From assembly GCF_009905375.1 (NCBI RefSeq), contig NC_133652.1, positions 18,526,850-18,590,849 of the forward strand: a stretch of DNA of 64,000 nt. Reading direction: 5' to 3'. Made by a program: the position numbers and the translations under genes. Every line of letters begins with the position of its first letter. Within the stretch, counting starts at the first letter, position 1. The notes under the pieces were generated by a model, which saw only the letters and a program-made list of their open reading frames with translations, was not told the DNA's origin and ran no database searches. Origin of the DNA: Apium graveolens. Taxonomy: Eukaryota > Streptophyta > Magnoliopsida > Apiales > Apiaceae. This document shows, piece after piece, positions 1 through 11,987 of the stretch.

Positions 1-361
1 TGAGAAACTTTTGAGCAAGATCTTCCCAAGTAGCAATCGAGCCAGCTGGTAGAGAGTGTAACCAGCCCTTAGCCTTATCCCTTAGAGATAATGGGAAAAG
101 CCTTAATTTCATAGCATCTTCAGAGACATTGTTGAACTTGAAAGTGTCACAGATCTCAATGAAGTCCCTAATATGAATGTTAGGATCTTCTGTTGGAGCA
201 CCCCCAAACTAAACTGAGTTCTGGACCATCTGGATAGTGCTAGGCTTGATCTCAAAGGTATTAGCTGTGATTGTTGGCCTGACAATGCTAGATTGAATTT
301 CATTGATCTTTGGTTGAGAATACTATTTCAATGCTTTCGTTGCTGCTGCTGGATCGCCCAT
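1..361 (-). pseudogene. gag: gag fragment of Athila-like gypsy element
   Basis: The frame starts with an ATG near 361 (MGDPAAATKA) and runs leftward off the window. It contains a retrotransposon-type capsid core with the segments IHIRDFIEICDTFKFNNVSE and LRLFPLSLRDKAKGWLHSLP. In gypsy elements this protein builds the virus-like particle. Two in-frame stops are visible, one about ten codons after the start and one at 209-211, so this copy cannot make full Gag. The first ATG follows the primer site by about 190 bp, a normal leader length. Identification as gypsy gag is secure; the subfamily is less so. Confidence 0.75.
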
Positions 362-551
362 TGTAATGATTACTTCCTCTTCAACTTCTTCTACTTCGTC
401 CAGTGTTTCCTTACGAGATTGAGAACGTGTTCGCATACACACTCTCTAGAGTGCCTGAAACACAACAAAGTAAACCGTGAAAGTAAAAGAATCCGAGTCA
501 GTGAACTTTAGCGACCACTGATGTCAAGCACATAAACTAAAAATTAACACT

Positions 552-572
552 GAGTCCCCGGCAGCGGCGCCA
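552..572 (-). other. Primer binding site (tRNA-Asp-like)
   Basis: On the minus strand the sequence TGGCGCCGCTGCCGGGGA lies six bases inside the LTR end. It matches the well-known TGGCGCCGTTGCCGGGGA primer site of Athila-type elements with one change. It fixes the element's orientation (minus) and the inner boundary of the LTR. Confidence 0.8.
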
Positions 573-578
573 AAAACT

Positions 579-1939
579 TGTTCGCACTAAAACATACGCG
601 AAAATACACGCAAGCGTACGTGATCACAAGTAGTATAAGATTTAAGTCGAGTTAGTTCCCACAAGGACTGGTTTAGGTTAAGTTCAGATTATGCACTTAT
701 ACAACAATGTATGATTATCATTCACAGCTAAGACAAGTAACAAATTTGAGTTGATTAACTACTAAAGAGATTATACTAGCAAGTATTAACTAAGAGATTA
801 GAAGTGAATTACTTATAAGAGAATAAACCATTGGATTCTAACTTCATTAAATACTTCATCTAAAGTTTATGTCTTTATCAAAAGCATGCGATGGTGATGA
901 TAACTAATCAGATAACACGAAATTAGTATACACTATCTTTCGATATACGTATACCCTACTACTAAGCATCCACAATCAAGATAGAAGCTGAATAGACACC
1001 AATTAACGGTTGAAGAGCAAGTTATCTGTTGTGATTACATAGGGTGTATAAGATGGTTAAATTACCCATGAATTATGCATGTCAAATATACATAAACCTA
1101 TGCTAGCATGGCAAGTTCTAAACCTCTATATTCACTTTTGCTTCAATAGATATTAACAAACAATCTTAGATGTTAGCTACGCATCAAAGACGAATAAGCA
1201 CAACCAACGTAGGAAATCATAAATCAAATTTGGAACAATCAACTATTGAAATCCATAAGTAAATCCGTCGGAACCCCATGATAATGATTAGTTCATGATC
1301 GAACACATCGTCACCATGGGTTCCAATGAAAACATGATAGTAATTAAGTTTAGAAAACTATGAGTTAATATAGAAGTATTAAGGTTTAGAACGAAACAAA
1401 AACAAGCATCCAAGGTATTGACTAAATCAAAGAATATACAAGAATAAACTAGGTCTTCTTCTCCGTAGTCGTCTTGTGCTCTCTAGGTCTTTGTTATGCT
1501 CTCATTAATTGGCTTCCTTATTGTTAAAAACATCTTTTATCCTTATATATATGCTCATGGATGATCTGGACGCTTCAACTCTTCAAATCAGAATAGAATC
1601 AGGATACTGGAAAAATTAACAGGCGCGGCCGTCCCGCTTTCAGCGTGCTGCCTTTCTTCCAAACTGGCGCGGCCGCCCCGTCTTGAGCACGGGTTCGCTG
1701 AGGTTTTGCTCAATTTCGGATTTTTTTGTTTACACTCCTTTCTTCATGCGATCTCCCAAAACTCTATTCCTGACCTCTTATTAGCATAAAATTATTGAAA
1801 AACTCCATTCCTCATCCTGACTAGTGCCTTGCAATGTAATTCCATAAAACACATCAAAAAGACCACATACTTGAGTCCAAAACATCCAATTTAAGCCGAA
1901 ATGAAGCGTTCCAAGTGGATTTAAATTCCACTTATCACA
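579..1939 (-). repeat. LTR of Athila-like element (5' LTR)
   Basis: The 1361-bp repeat ends in TG at 579 and CA at 1939. On the minus strand it begins TGTGATAAGTGGAATTTAAA. It includes a GC-rich tract with two GGCGCGGCCG motifs near 1620-1680, unlike the surrounding AT-rich DNA. The inner end abuts the primer binding site. The partner LTR is outside the window, so age cannot be estimated. If the target site duplication is 5 bp, it should be TGTAT at 1940-1944. Confidence 0.75.
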
Positions 1940-2806
1940 TGTATGCGACTTTACTTTGTCAGTTAATCTTGGCCTTTGATCTTGTACTCTTCAAGCTACT
2001 TTTTGTAGACTTTTCAAATTAGTGATTGATTTGTTTATTGATTGATAATCTTGGATCTTTAACAGGTCTGTATTTTGTACTTTGAGTTTTACATCAAGAT
2101 CTCTAGTTTGAACTATAGAGAAATGATATATCGATAAGTATAATGACTTATTGAGATCTCTTAGTTCTCTATAAGTGTTTTGACTTATCGAGGTCTCTGA
2201 GTTCTCGAATGTGAACTTGACTTGTCGAGATCTCTGAGTTCTCGAATGAGCTTGACTTGTCGAGATCTCTGAGTTCTCGAATGAGCATAGCTTGTCAAGG
2301 TCTCCGAGTCTTTGCATGTAGAGTTAACTTGTCGATATCTCTAATCTTCATCTCTTTATTTTGGCTTATCAATATCTCCGAGTTCTCTAATGCAGAAATG
2401 ACTTGTCGATATCTCCAATCTTCATACTTCATTTTGGCTTGTCGATATCTCTGAGACTTCTCTATAAGCTATTTTTGACTTGTCGATAAGTCATTCTGGA
2501 GTTCTCGAATGACTTCTCTATATGACTTGATCTGTGACTTGTAGATTTCTTGACTTAGAATGTTTTTCTCAAAACAGATTTATTCAACTCCAAGCTTCTT
2601 CACAATGTCTCTGAGGCATGATCTTCTTCTGGAGTTTATTCTTAGGCTTGAGACTGTTTATAGAAAAATACTCCACTCTAGTCTATTGACAATTTTACAG
2701 ACTCAAGTAATACAATACAAAGTGCAAACATAGATTATCATACAACTTACATAGGGTTGTCAATTTGACTTAGTCTTGTTATAGTACAGGCATGTCTTGC
2801 ACAACA
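1940..2806 (-). repeat. Partial 3' LTR of Sirevirus B
   Basis: On the minus strand the LTR begins TGTTGTGCAAGACATGCC directly after a GGGGGAGA polypurine tract. It runs left to 1939, where the Athila-like LTR begins, so its end is presumably beyond the window's left edge. It contains the CTTGTCGAGATCTC array listed separately. No 5' LTR partner was found: the right end of B is truncated near 29706. Confidence 0.65.
2090..2560. repeat. Degenerate short-repeat array in LTR of B
   Basis: Many copies of a palindrome-prone unit built on GACTTGTCGAGATCTCTGAG and GAGTTCTCGAATGA are spaced about 30-45 bp apart. The core TCGAGA or TCGATA sits next to CTTGTC or CTTATC in nearly every unit. The same motif family recurs in the pol-env spacer of the same element (7865-8380) and nowhere else in the window that I could see. 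Reading frames crossing it are repeat shadows. Confidence 0.75.
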
Positions 2807-2820
2807 ATCTCCCCCAATTT
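2807..2820 (-). other. Polypurine tract of Sirevirus B
   Basis: On the minus strand this reads AATTGGGGGAGATT immediately before the LTR start. It matches the polypurine tract of element A (GGGGGAGA) and is the expected primer for plus-strand DNA synthesis. Confidence 0.7.
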
Positions 2821-2959
2821 GTGAGAAGATTGCTTATCACAAATTCATGCCTGGTAACAAGACTAACCCCAAGCTACAATGAACAATAAACATTACATAA
2901 AACATTAACAGAAGTATAATATTTAACATTGAGTGGTTATTGGAGTTTTAACAAGTGCA

Positions 2960-5900
2960 TTCATTACATAAAATCCTCATAGCCTGGCTCCTTTCTAATG
3001 AGATCCTTAAGAGTTACTAACACTTCAAGTTCTTCTTTAATTTCAGTTCCTCTTAGAGCTTCCACAAGCTTGAGCCACTCATCTAATGAATAACCATTTA
3101 GGTAACCAGCTCTAAATCTGGAAAATCTTCCAACCTTTATATTCAGAAAATGTCCATCTTTGTAAAGTCTGATCATCCCTTTTGCTTTAAGCTCATTTGA
3201 TCTTTTCTCAATTCTAGCAAGTTCTTCTGCATACTTCTTATCTCTTTCTTCCTTTTCAGCCTTTGCCCTTTCATTTCTCTCATTTCTTTCTCTCCCATAC
3301 ATAAAATATAGCTTTTCAGGCCCTTGTGACTTTATCCTTATCCTTCATCAAACTGATCACTCTTTTGAATTCTATGGTTGAAAGTGTGTTCATTAGGTTA
3401 CTTCCAAGTAAGGTGAAAGAACCATCATCATAATATCTTATGATTTTTGTATAAGATACAACCCCGACTCTGACTATTTCTTCAGCTAGCTGTTGAGAGT
3501 ACTCTTCATCTGTGAGGCACCAATTTAGTGGCAGAAATTCAGATTGATCATAACAATTTCAGAGAGATATCTTAGTAACTTGTAGTTTCTTTGTTTTTCT
3601 CCCAACATATTTGAAGTGAATCTTGGTTGATGGTTTAAATGAAGATAGGTTTGAGATTTTCTTTAGGCTAGTTTGGTTGGTAGTGATTGGAATTTTGAGA
3701 AGAGAGTTTGCAGTTGGATTGTATAAAATTTTTGGCTTTGAGGTGAAAGATGGTTGAGTATTTGAGCTAAAAGGTTTGGTGGGTTGAGTCTGATTGATTT
3801 GGATTTGTAGGGTTTATTTCTATGGTTCTGAGCCATATTGCATTTTCTTCCTTCTCCTTTCTTCTCATATATTCTTCTCACCATATTTCTTCCCATCTTG
3901 CTTCCTGTCATTGCTGCCAGTTGCTCTTGAAGATTAACTTGGATTTGAGCCATAAGGTTTTTGTTCATCATGCTTCTGCTCATCATCATCCTTGTCATCT
4001 TATGAGTTGTTGATTTTTAGATTTGGCAACATGGTATCAGTATTTTATAGATACCTTTCCAGAATCCTTATCATCTCCTTATCCTCAGCCTTCTTGTTCC
4101 TTTGTACTTTATATCAGACTGAAGAGTCATGATTAACCTCATGTTTGATTTAACACAGTTTCTGGGAACAATGAGCTGTTTGCATTGTTTGATTGTTGGA
4201 CAGATGTAGGCCACCCCTTTGTTTGGATATACATAGGCTTCAGGAAAAGCTGCTATATGTGTATTTTTTAGCTCTTTCAGCAGCTAGGTGTCCTCTGAAA
4301 TAACTGGATTTACTATGTCAATTATTATATCCTGCTCAGATGCTCTTAAGGTTTTGAGATTTGGAAGAGACACCTGGAAACATCTTTGATATTTACAATA
4401 ATCTTTTTCTTCAAATAATTATTGACTTTCACAACCACTGCCCTAATGGAGTTGATGTTCTTGGCCAATGCTCTTTTGTAGGTGATGTAGTTATTTTGAA
4501 GAGACATCCCCAGGACTGCAAGAAGTTCATTAAATTCTTGATCTTGATTTGGTCCTTCTGCAGCCTTGTTGAGTCTGTCTTTTCCCACATCTTTGAATGG
4601 TTGAGCTTGTGAAGAACTTTGGCCATGCTGAGTTGATGTGATAGGCTCCTTAGATTTACCAGCATCCTTGGATTGTTGAATCCTAACTTATATCTCCCCC
4701 ATAGGCTTGTTGACAGGAATGATTAGGGGTGTTGGTATTTCTGGCCTTACATCTTCAGGAAATGAGGGCAATGGTATATTGAGCTTCCCCATGATGGCTC
4801 ACAAAGCCACAGTATTCTGCATTTGGAGATGCTTGTGAGAGTCTACCAGGGTTTTGATATCTGTTTTTTGACTTTGAACTAAGGATGTGAGAGCATGTAC
4901 TTGTGCACTAAGTGAGTCATTGGAAGTTTGGAGAGAAGACACCTACTGTTGAAGTTCTTGAATTTACAGGTTAGATGGGGATTGAGATGTAGAGGAAGTA
5001 GAGACCCCAAAAGTATCTTGCACAGCCTTTTTAATTTCTTCCATGAGCAAGGCTGAATGAGTGTATCTACTAGAATGCATATGATCCAGCTTCAGTCTTG
5101 AGTCATTGGAGTGAATGATATGGTTCTGGACTTGGTTGTGCAGAGCTACAAATGAGGTTCTAAGATTCTTGACACTTGAGTCCATTCCACTTAGATCATA
5201 TCTTGCCATTTAATTAGCAAAGATTTTGAATTTATTTTTTATCTCTGTTTATGAAGGGATGATTTGGTCCATCTTTTCTCTAACCATCTTCATGATTTTA
5301 TCCTGATGCCTAGTCAAAGTAATTTGAAGTGTTTTTTCAAAGTTGTGGAAAGCTTTGATTTGAGCTTTATATACTTCAATGACTGCATTATAAACTTCTT
5401 GAGGAGATAAGGATATGGCATTGCTCCCCAAGATAGTTAGGTGTTCCTCCCTGAACTGAGCTAATACGGCATCCATTTCAATTGAAAATTCCTTGTCCGG
5501 CCATGCATCACAATTTGCATCCTGACCAGCTTTATTAATAATCTTGGCTTGTTGAGCTTCAACATCTATCTGGTAGGAAAGCATGATGGCCTGGTAGTCT
5601 TGGTTTGACATGTTGGATGTGAGAAGCCGCTGTGATATTTATGCAAGACCATCAAGTTGATCAACCACTGGATCGTCAATAATGGAGGGTTGAGCTGTTG
5701 TTTCTTGTAACCATTTGGCAATGAGATGAGGTTCTTGTAGTTGAGAGGTGGAAGGTTGATTGGTTGGGTGTAAAGGAGATAGGGTAACAGAACCACCTGT
5801 GACAGGAATCACAGTTTGACTCACAGTTTACACTGTGGCTGTGACAGGGTGTTGTTCTTCACTTGTGGTGGGAACCTCCAGTTGAATTGGAGGGGATTTG

Positions 5901-7740
5901 GCTGGGTTATTGTCATGTACACTAGCCTCAAAACCTTGTGCTTCTTGCAGAGCACTGTGACATAAATGTGATGTACTTGCCTCTCCCATAGCAGGGTCAT
6001 TGGCAATTGAACTCCTAACTTCAACTATTAGTGCAATTTCAGCTAGGGTTTTAAGGGGAGTTGTTCCTATAAGAGGAAACTCCAATGTAATTGGAGAGGA
6101 TTTAGATAGCTCCCCCTCAGGAGTACTACCCTCAAACTTAACAGCATGTGAAGGCCGATTTGCACATGAAGGTGCATTAGTAACGACCATGGGAACTTCA
6201 GTGAAAACTGATGAATCCCCTATATTTGTGATGGTGTCATCAAGGTCTACCCCAACTGGTAGCCTCTCACCATCTAAATTTGGTATCTGGGTGGTGAGCA
6301 AGGTTTCTTAAACCAAGTCACTTGAGTGGGATTGCACTTGAGAATTAGATTCGAGTGTTGTGTAGGAAGAAGAAATTTTAGAGATAAGAATTAGTTGATC
6401 AGAAGTGAGTGTTGGCAGCTCCCCTGAATAAGTAAGGAAGCTTCAAAAGATGTGCTCTCTTTGTGTGTGCCATCCTTATTTCTCCTTTCATACACTTGAA
6501 TATGTTCAATTATAGGTGCAGACTCTGTACAAGGTACATTTGGGCTAATGCTCTTTTCAATAGAGACATCCTATTGAGAGGGTGCATCTAGAATCTGTTT
6601 TTCTCCCTTATTTACAATAGAGGTGACTAGAGTGGTCAACTCAGTTTGCTTTACCTTCTTTGGCTTTCTGACCAAGGGTGACTCTTTTGGTGTATCATCC
6701 TCATCACTCTCATTTATACTAGGAAGGGGTTCCTGCTTTCTCTTCTTTTTACCCACTTCATCCTTTTGAGAGGATGAAGTGGTTGGCTTCCTAATAACTA
6801 CATGTATAGAAGAAGTGGTCTCAACATTGGAAGGCCCCTGCTGGTATTCCTGTGTTTATACTTCCACAGATTCAGGGACCATTATTGTACTAGGTTGTTA
6901 AATATTTGTCCTCATGTCAGGCATGGGGTATGGATAGGTCTTAAATCTCTCCAACATGAATGGAGTTAATTTAAGGCCTATGTGTACTTTATTATTAGTT
7001 ATAAGTGATCCAAATAGAATTTTGGATACTTGTTTACAGTTGCCTATTAGTGACTTATCTACACCATCTAGCATATGTATGTCATTTACTTTATAGTTTA
7101 AAGCAGATATAATAAATCTAGGAAGAAAAATTTCTTAATCTCTAGATGTCAATGACATTGTTATCCTGGTGCTCAATTCCTCCAAAATGTAGGGTCCTAC
7201 ATTGATATGTTTGTTGTGAGCCATTGAGTAGACCAGCTTCTGGACAACACTTAAAATGTTGTCAAATCCAGACTTCCTACATGTGAATGCCCTCACTATT
7301 GAGTCAAATATAAAGGACCATTCCTTCCTTGGGTTTTTTTATTCAAGCTTGTCAGATTAATCCTTTCAGAATAATTGATGAAGTCCTTGAACTCATAAAG
7401 CTCCTCCCGAGTTGGAACCTTCACCAGCTTGTCAATAGGAATTCCCAAAGCCATGTTGACATCATTCTCAGAAATCTCCACATGTTGGCCCTTGATTTGA
7501 CAGTTTATCACAATTGATGCAGCCTGATTCTCATTCACAATTGTCCTTGTCACAGCTATATTCCAGAAATCCCTTAGAACATCCAAGTAAAGCACAGGAT
7601 TTACTGTAAGAGCCCTACAAAGTAAGTTTCCAAAAGAAACTTCACAAAGCTTTTGAAAGCTTCAGGAGCTTGATTTGCATCTAGAAATGCAAAAAGCTGG
7701 TTTCTTTTGGGATAATGGGTACAACAGTGTTTGAGGCCAT
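2960..7740 (-). pseudogene. Env-like (third) ORF region of Sirevirus B, broken
   Basis: The likely start is the minus-strand ATG at 7740 (MASNTVVPIIPKE), with a stop after 19 codons. Open pieces follow at 7595-7296, 6756-6571, 6301-5828, 5611-5249, 5209-4964 and 3302-2964. The first piece carries a domain also present in the env-like ORF of element A: both have a V-x-x-A-L-x-x-P pattern, then an aromatic-rich stretch ending INLT-x-L. Later pieces are Lys/Glu-rich, proline- and serine-rich, or predicted helical. No signal peptide or clear membrane segment is visible, so envelope function is unsupported. The final piece (MYGRERNERNERAKAEKEER) is a charged helix. Frameshifts and stops make this a pseudogene. 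Confidence 0.6.
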
Positions 7741-8614
7741 TGATAAGAGTATGAAGTTTAGTGGGTAAAAGAAATTAGAGAGAAAGAGTTCAAAACGAGA
7801 GAGAAATCAGTTTGGATTTAAAAATTAGGTTACTTTAGATTCTCGAGAGCGTAAAGAACTGTATGTAGAGATGTCTGAGTATTTATAGTAAAAGGAAATG
7901 ACTTATCGAGAACTCAAAAATAAACGTTTGGAATTTGCTTATCGAGAAGTCATATTTTTGAAATGAAATTACATATCGATATGTCATATTTCTGAGTCTT
8001 ATCGAGAACTAGAAAAAGACTTATCGAGATGTCAAATAAATATCCAGTTTGTCCAAAGTGGACTGAATTGTTTCAAATTTTTATTTGAGTAAATCAAAAT
8101 AAAATTAGAATAAATTTACCCAAAGTATTTTACTAATATAATTTATTAAATAAAATTATTCCAGAGTTATTGATAAGTCTAAAATGTACTTGTAGAGAAC
8201 TCTGTGAATTAACACTTGTAGAGAACTCTATAATGACTTATCGATAAGTCATAATGAAGCTTGTCGAGATGTCCTTCGAGAAGTCAGAAAAATGACTTAT
8301 CGAAAACTCACTCGAGAAGTATCAAAATGACTTGTCGAGAAGTCAATTTGACTTCTCGAGAACTCAATTCAATATACTTTTGATGAGTTTGATTCTGTCT
8401 TGTGTTAATTTCACACATTAAAAATGAAAATTAACATACATACACTTTTCTTAGAATTGAAAAATTCCAAGCTAATTTTGAATTTTGAAAAATAAATATG
8501 CAGAGATTTCTGAAATATTTATAATTTATATTCCAATTAATTTCCAATTAAATCAAATTAATTTTGATTTATTAGAGATTAATCTACTGCAAAACATTTA
8601 GCTGAGTTCTTGCC
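7741..8614 (-). repeat. Pol-env spacer of Sirevirus B with short-repeat array
   Basis: This spacer between the pol stop and the env-like start holds no gene. From about 7865 to 8380 it has many copies of GACTTATCGAGAACTC and CTTGTCGAGATGTC type units in both orientations, the same motif family as in this element's LTR. The rest (8400-8600) is AT-rich. Confidence 0.7.
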
Positions 8615-10922
8615 TTAGGATGAAGAATTTAACATGCCTATTTCACCAACAAGTCTCGTGAAAGTTGCTTCATCCAAAGGTTAGCTCAATGGTACCATTT
8701 ATAACATGTTCTCTAATAAAATGGTACCTTACATCAATGTGCTTTGTCCTAGAATGGTTAACTGGATTAGCACAATAAATATAGCACTAGTATTATCACA
8801 CATAATTAACATTTTGTTTAATACTAGGCCATAATCCATTAGCTGATTTCTAATCCAAAGCAATTGATCACAACAACTTCCAACAGCTATGTAATCAGCC
8901 TCAGCTGTGGAAGTTGACACAAATTGTTGTTTCTTACTGTACCAGGATACAAGTCTTTGCCCAAAAAACTGACAGCTTCCACTAGTGCTCTTTCTGTCAA
9001 CCCTGCATCCAACAAAATCTGCATTTGTGTATCAAACAGCTTCAAAACCAGTTCCCTTAGGATACCATAGTCCCAAGTTTGGAGTCCCCTTTCAGTATCT
9101 GAAAATCCTCTTCACAACCATCACATGTGATTCCTTTGAATTTGCTTGAAATCTTGCACACAGACAAGTAGCAAACATGATGTCGGGTCTACTTACAGTG
9201 AAGTACAGCAAAGATCAAGTCATCCCTCTATAGCTTGAAATATCTATACTTTTGCCCTTTTTGTCTTCATTCAACTTTGTAGCTATAGACATAGGTGTAG
9301 CTTCAGGTGAACAATCAACCATGCCAAACTTTTTCAATAGATCTTTGACATACTTAGTTTGGCTGATGAAGATTCCATCACTTCTTTGACTTACTTGAAG
9401 TCCAAGAAAGTAACTCAATTCCCCCATCATACTCATTTCATATTCACTCTGCATAAGCTTGAAAAATATTTGACACAGCTTTTCATTTGTAGAACCAAAG
9501 ATAATATCATCCACATAAATTTGAACTAGGATCATATCATCACCATGCTTCTTGTAGAAGAGAGTCTTGTCTATTGTTCCTCTAGTGAATCCATGTTTGA
9601 TTAAAAATTCTGACAGTGTGTCATACCAAGCTTTAGGTGCTTGTTTTAGTCCATAGAGAGCCTTGAGTAACTTGTATACAAAATTTGGAAATTATGGATC
9701 TTAAAGCCAGGTGGTTGTTGCACATAAACTTCTTCTTCCAACTCACCATTGAGGAAAGCACTCTTCACATCCATTTGATATACCTAGAAATTGGAGTGTA
9801 CAACAAATGCAAGAAAGATCCTTATTGCTTAGAGACTTGCAACAGGAGCAAAGGTCTCATCATAGTCAATTCCTTCCTCTTGTGATTAGCCTTTTGCAAC
9901 CAACCTTGATTTATCCCTGGTGACAATTCCATTTTCATCCATTTTGTTCCTGAACACCCACTTTGTTCCAATTATACTTCTGTTCTTTGGTGTATGAACC
10001 AATTTCCAAACTTTGTTTCTTTCAAACTAATTTAGCTCTTCTTGCATAGCAGATATCCAATTAAGATCAAGTAGAGCTTCTTCAGTTTTCTTTGGCTTAA
10101 CTTGTGAAAGAAAACATGCATGAAGGCATTCATGTGCAGTTGCACTTCTAGTTCTCACTCCAACATTGGGATCATCAATAATTGCATCTGCATTATGACT
10201 TCTATCCCATTTCCTTGTGTGAGTTTGTTGACTTGTATTTTTTGCTTCTTCTTCCTTATTGATATGACTTTCAGAGTTTTCTTCTCTTTAGCCCCCTGAG
10301 TTTGTGCTATCAAATTCAGGTGTTTGAGATGAGCTTCCATTCTCATGATTCACTTGATCAGTAGACTCTTCATCAATTATGTGGTTTGAGTTGGCTTCAG
10401 GTTCATCATCAGAATCACTATCAATGTTGAGATTTTCAAACTTTAGGGCTTCAGCTTCATTTTCACTAAGGCATTCCAAGCCTGGACATTTGTCATCATC
10501 AAAAGTAACATCCGTGCTTTCCATCTTCTTATGTTCAATCATATAGACTTTGTATGCAGTTCTCTCCAATGAATATCCCAGAAAAATTATCTTAAAAACT
10601 TTAGAGTCAAATTTTCCCACATATTCAGAGTTGTCCTTCAAATATAGCACTTGCTTCCAAACACATGAAGATGCTTCACAGTAGGCTTTCTTTTAGACAT
10701 GATTGAGTAGGGTGACTTGCCAAGATTCTTATTAATGAGAAATCTGTTTTGAGTGTAGCATGTAGTGTTCACAAGTTCTTCCCAAAAACTTGTTGGCAAT
10801 TTGAATCTTGCAACATTGTTCTAGCATCCTCTACTAGTGTTCTGTTCTTTCTCTCAACTACCCCATTTTGATGAGGCGTTCTAGCAGCTAAAAATTCTTC
10901 AACAATGCCCTTGTCTTTACAG
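8615..10922 (-). pseudogene. pol: Pol of Sirevirus B: integrase end, reverse transcriptase, RNase H
   Basis: The minus strand reads from the integrase end (a [18 protein letters not shown] motif near 10870) through the acidic linker (10650-10288) and the reverse transcriptase (10000-9200, with an intact YVDDIIFG at about 9515) to RNase H (about 8960-8740, STAEADYIAVGSCC). The stop is at 8615-8617, the same place relative to the RNase H end as in element A. The polyprotein would copy RNA to DNA and integrate it. Frameshifts break it into pieces at 10346/10288, around 9700-9880 and near 8800. It continues to the right of the foldback MITE at 11494. Confidence 0.8.
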
Positions 10923-10932
10923 AATTCAGTTA

Positions 10933-11483
10933 GGGTTAAATATCAAAGTGGTCACTCAACTGAATGCCATATATCAGTTTAATCATCAAAGTTAACGGGG
11001 TATCATTTGAATCACTAAAGTCATAATAAATATCATACATATACCTCAAAATATGTGCTCGAAAATTAAAATTTATTTTACGGAGTTCTATATATTTTTC
11101 TTGAATCCTATTATAACCAAATGAAAATATATGAATTCTAGTATTTTCCATAATATAATAAGATTTTTTAAAATTTATCTATTATTTATTTTTAATTTTG
11201 TAGTCATTTGATTTATTTAAGTAAAAATAATTAGTAGATAAATTTTTAAAAATCTCAAAAAATTATCTAAAATACTATGAATTCATAACTTTTATTTTGG
11301 TTGTAATAAGATTTTAAAAAAATATTTAGAACTCCTTAAATAAATTTTAATTCCCGAGCACATATTTTGAGGTATCTGTTTGATATTTATTATTACTTTA
11401 GTGATCCAAATGATACCCCGTTAAGTTTGATGATTAAACTGATATATGACGTTCAGTTGAATGACCACTTTGATATTTAACCC
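10933..11483. mobile_element. Foldback Mutator-like MITE, 551 bp
   Basis: The ends are inverted repeats starting GGGTTAAATATCAAAGTGG, and similarity between the arms continues for roughly 250 bp each. Nearly the whole element could therefore fold into one hairpin. It is flanked by a perfect 10-bp direct repeat AATTCAGTTA (10923-10932 and 11484-11493). The 9-11 bp duplication and long terminal inverted repeats fit Mutator-derived MITEs. It lies inside the integrase coding region of B, and removing it with one repeat restores an uninterrupted integrase alignment to element A. It has no coding capacity. Confidence 0.85.
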
Positions 11484-11493
11484 AATTCAGTTA

Positions 11494-11987
11494 AGGTTGC
11501 ATTTCTGAATTCTGTTCCATTATCACTTCTCAATCTTTTCACACAATTCGGATCTTCAGCCTGCTTCTCAATCTTCTTAATGAGGTCAGTTATGATGTGT
11601 GGAGTCTCATCTTTGGAGTGCATAAATTCTACCCATGTGTATCTTGAGTAGTGATCCACCATCACAAGTGCATATCTCTTTCTTGAAATTGACAGGACAT
11701 TAATTGGTCCAAATAAAGTCCATGTGAATAAGTTACAAAGGTGCACCTATAGAATTTATAACTTTACTCTTGTGACTTGATCTTTTCATTTTCCCTTTTG
11801 ACAAGCATCACAGACTTCATCTTGAGCAAACTCTAGATAAGGCATGTCTCTCACTAACTCCTTTTTTATTATAGTGTTAATTGCCTTGAAATTCAAGTGA
11901 GATGGCTTCTTATGCCATAGCTTGCTTTGCTCTACAGATACCTTGGTGTAGAAGCAACAAATTTCATCCTCATTGTCTGAGTCCAAG
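11494..11987 (-). pseudogene. pol: Integrase N-terminal half of Sirevirus B
   Basis: The minus strand encodes the GAG-pre-integrase zinc-binding region (LWHKKPSHLNFKAINTI, then CDACQKGK, 11986-11786). The first part of the integrase core follows (11746-11477), with SISRKRYALVMVDHYSRYTW and a DNGTEF motif. A frame break lies between the two pieces. The segment is bounded on the left by the foldback MITE and on the right by the solo LTR, with protease sequence resuming at 28825. Both junctions have target-site duplications, so these are later insertions into one pol gene. Confidence 0.8.

Larger units (their letters stand above)
1..1939 (-). mobile_element. Athila-like Ty3/gypsy retrotransposon, 5' part
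   Basis: Reading the minus strand from 1939 leftward gives a long terminal repeat, a tRNA-type primer binding site, a short leader and then gag, which runs off the left edge. The primer site resembles the tRNA-Asp type known for Athila elements. The gag peptide contains the typical plant gypsy capsid segment (LRLFPLSLRDKAKGWLHSLP). Only the 5' LTR and the start of gag lie in the window, so pol and the other LTR cannot be judged. The right flank belongs to an older Sirevirus LTR, so this element probably inserted there. The Athila placement rests on the primer site and gag style, not on pol. Confidence 0.8.
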
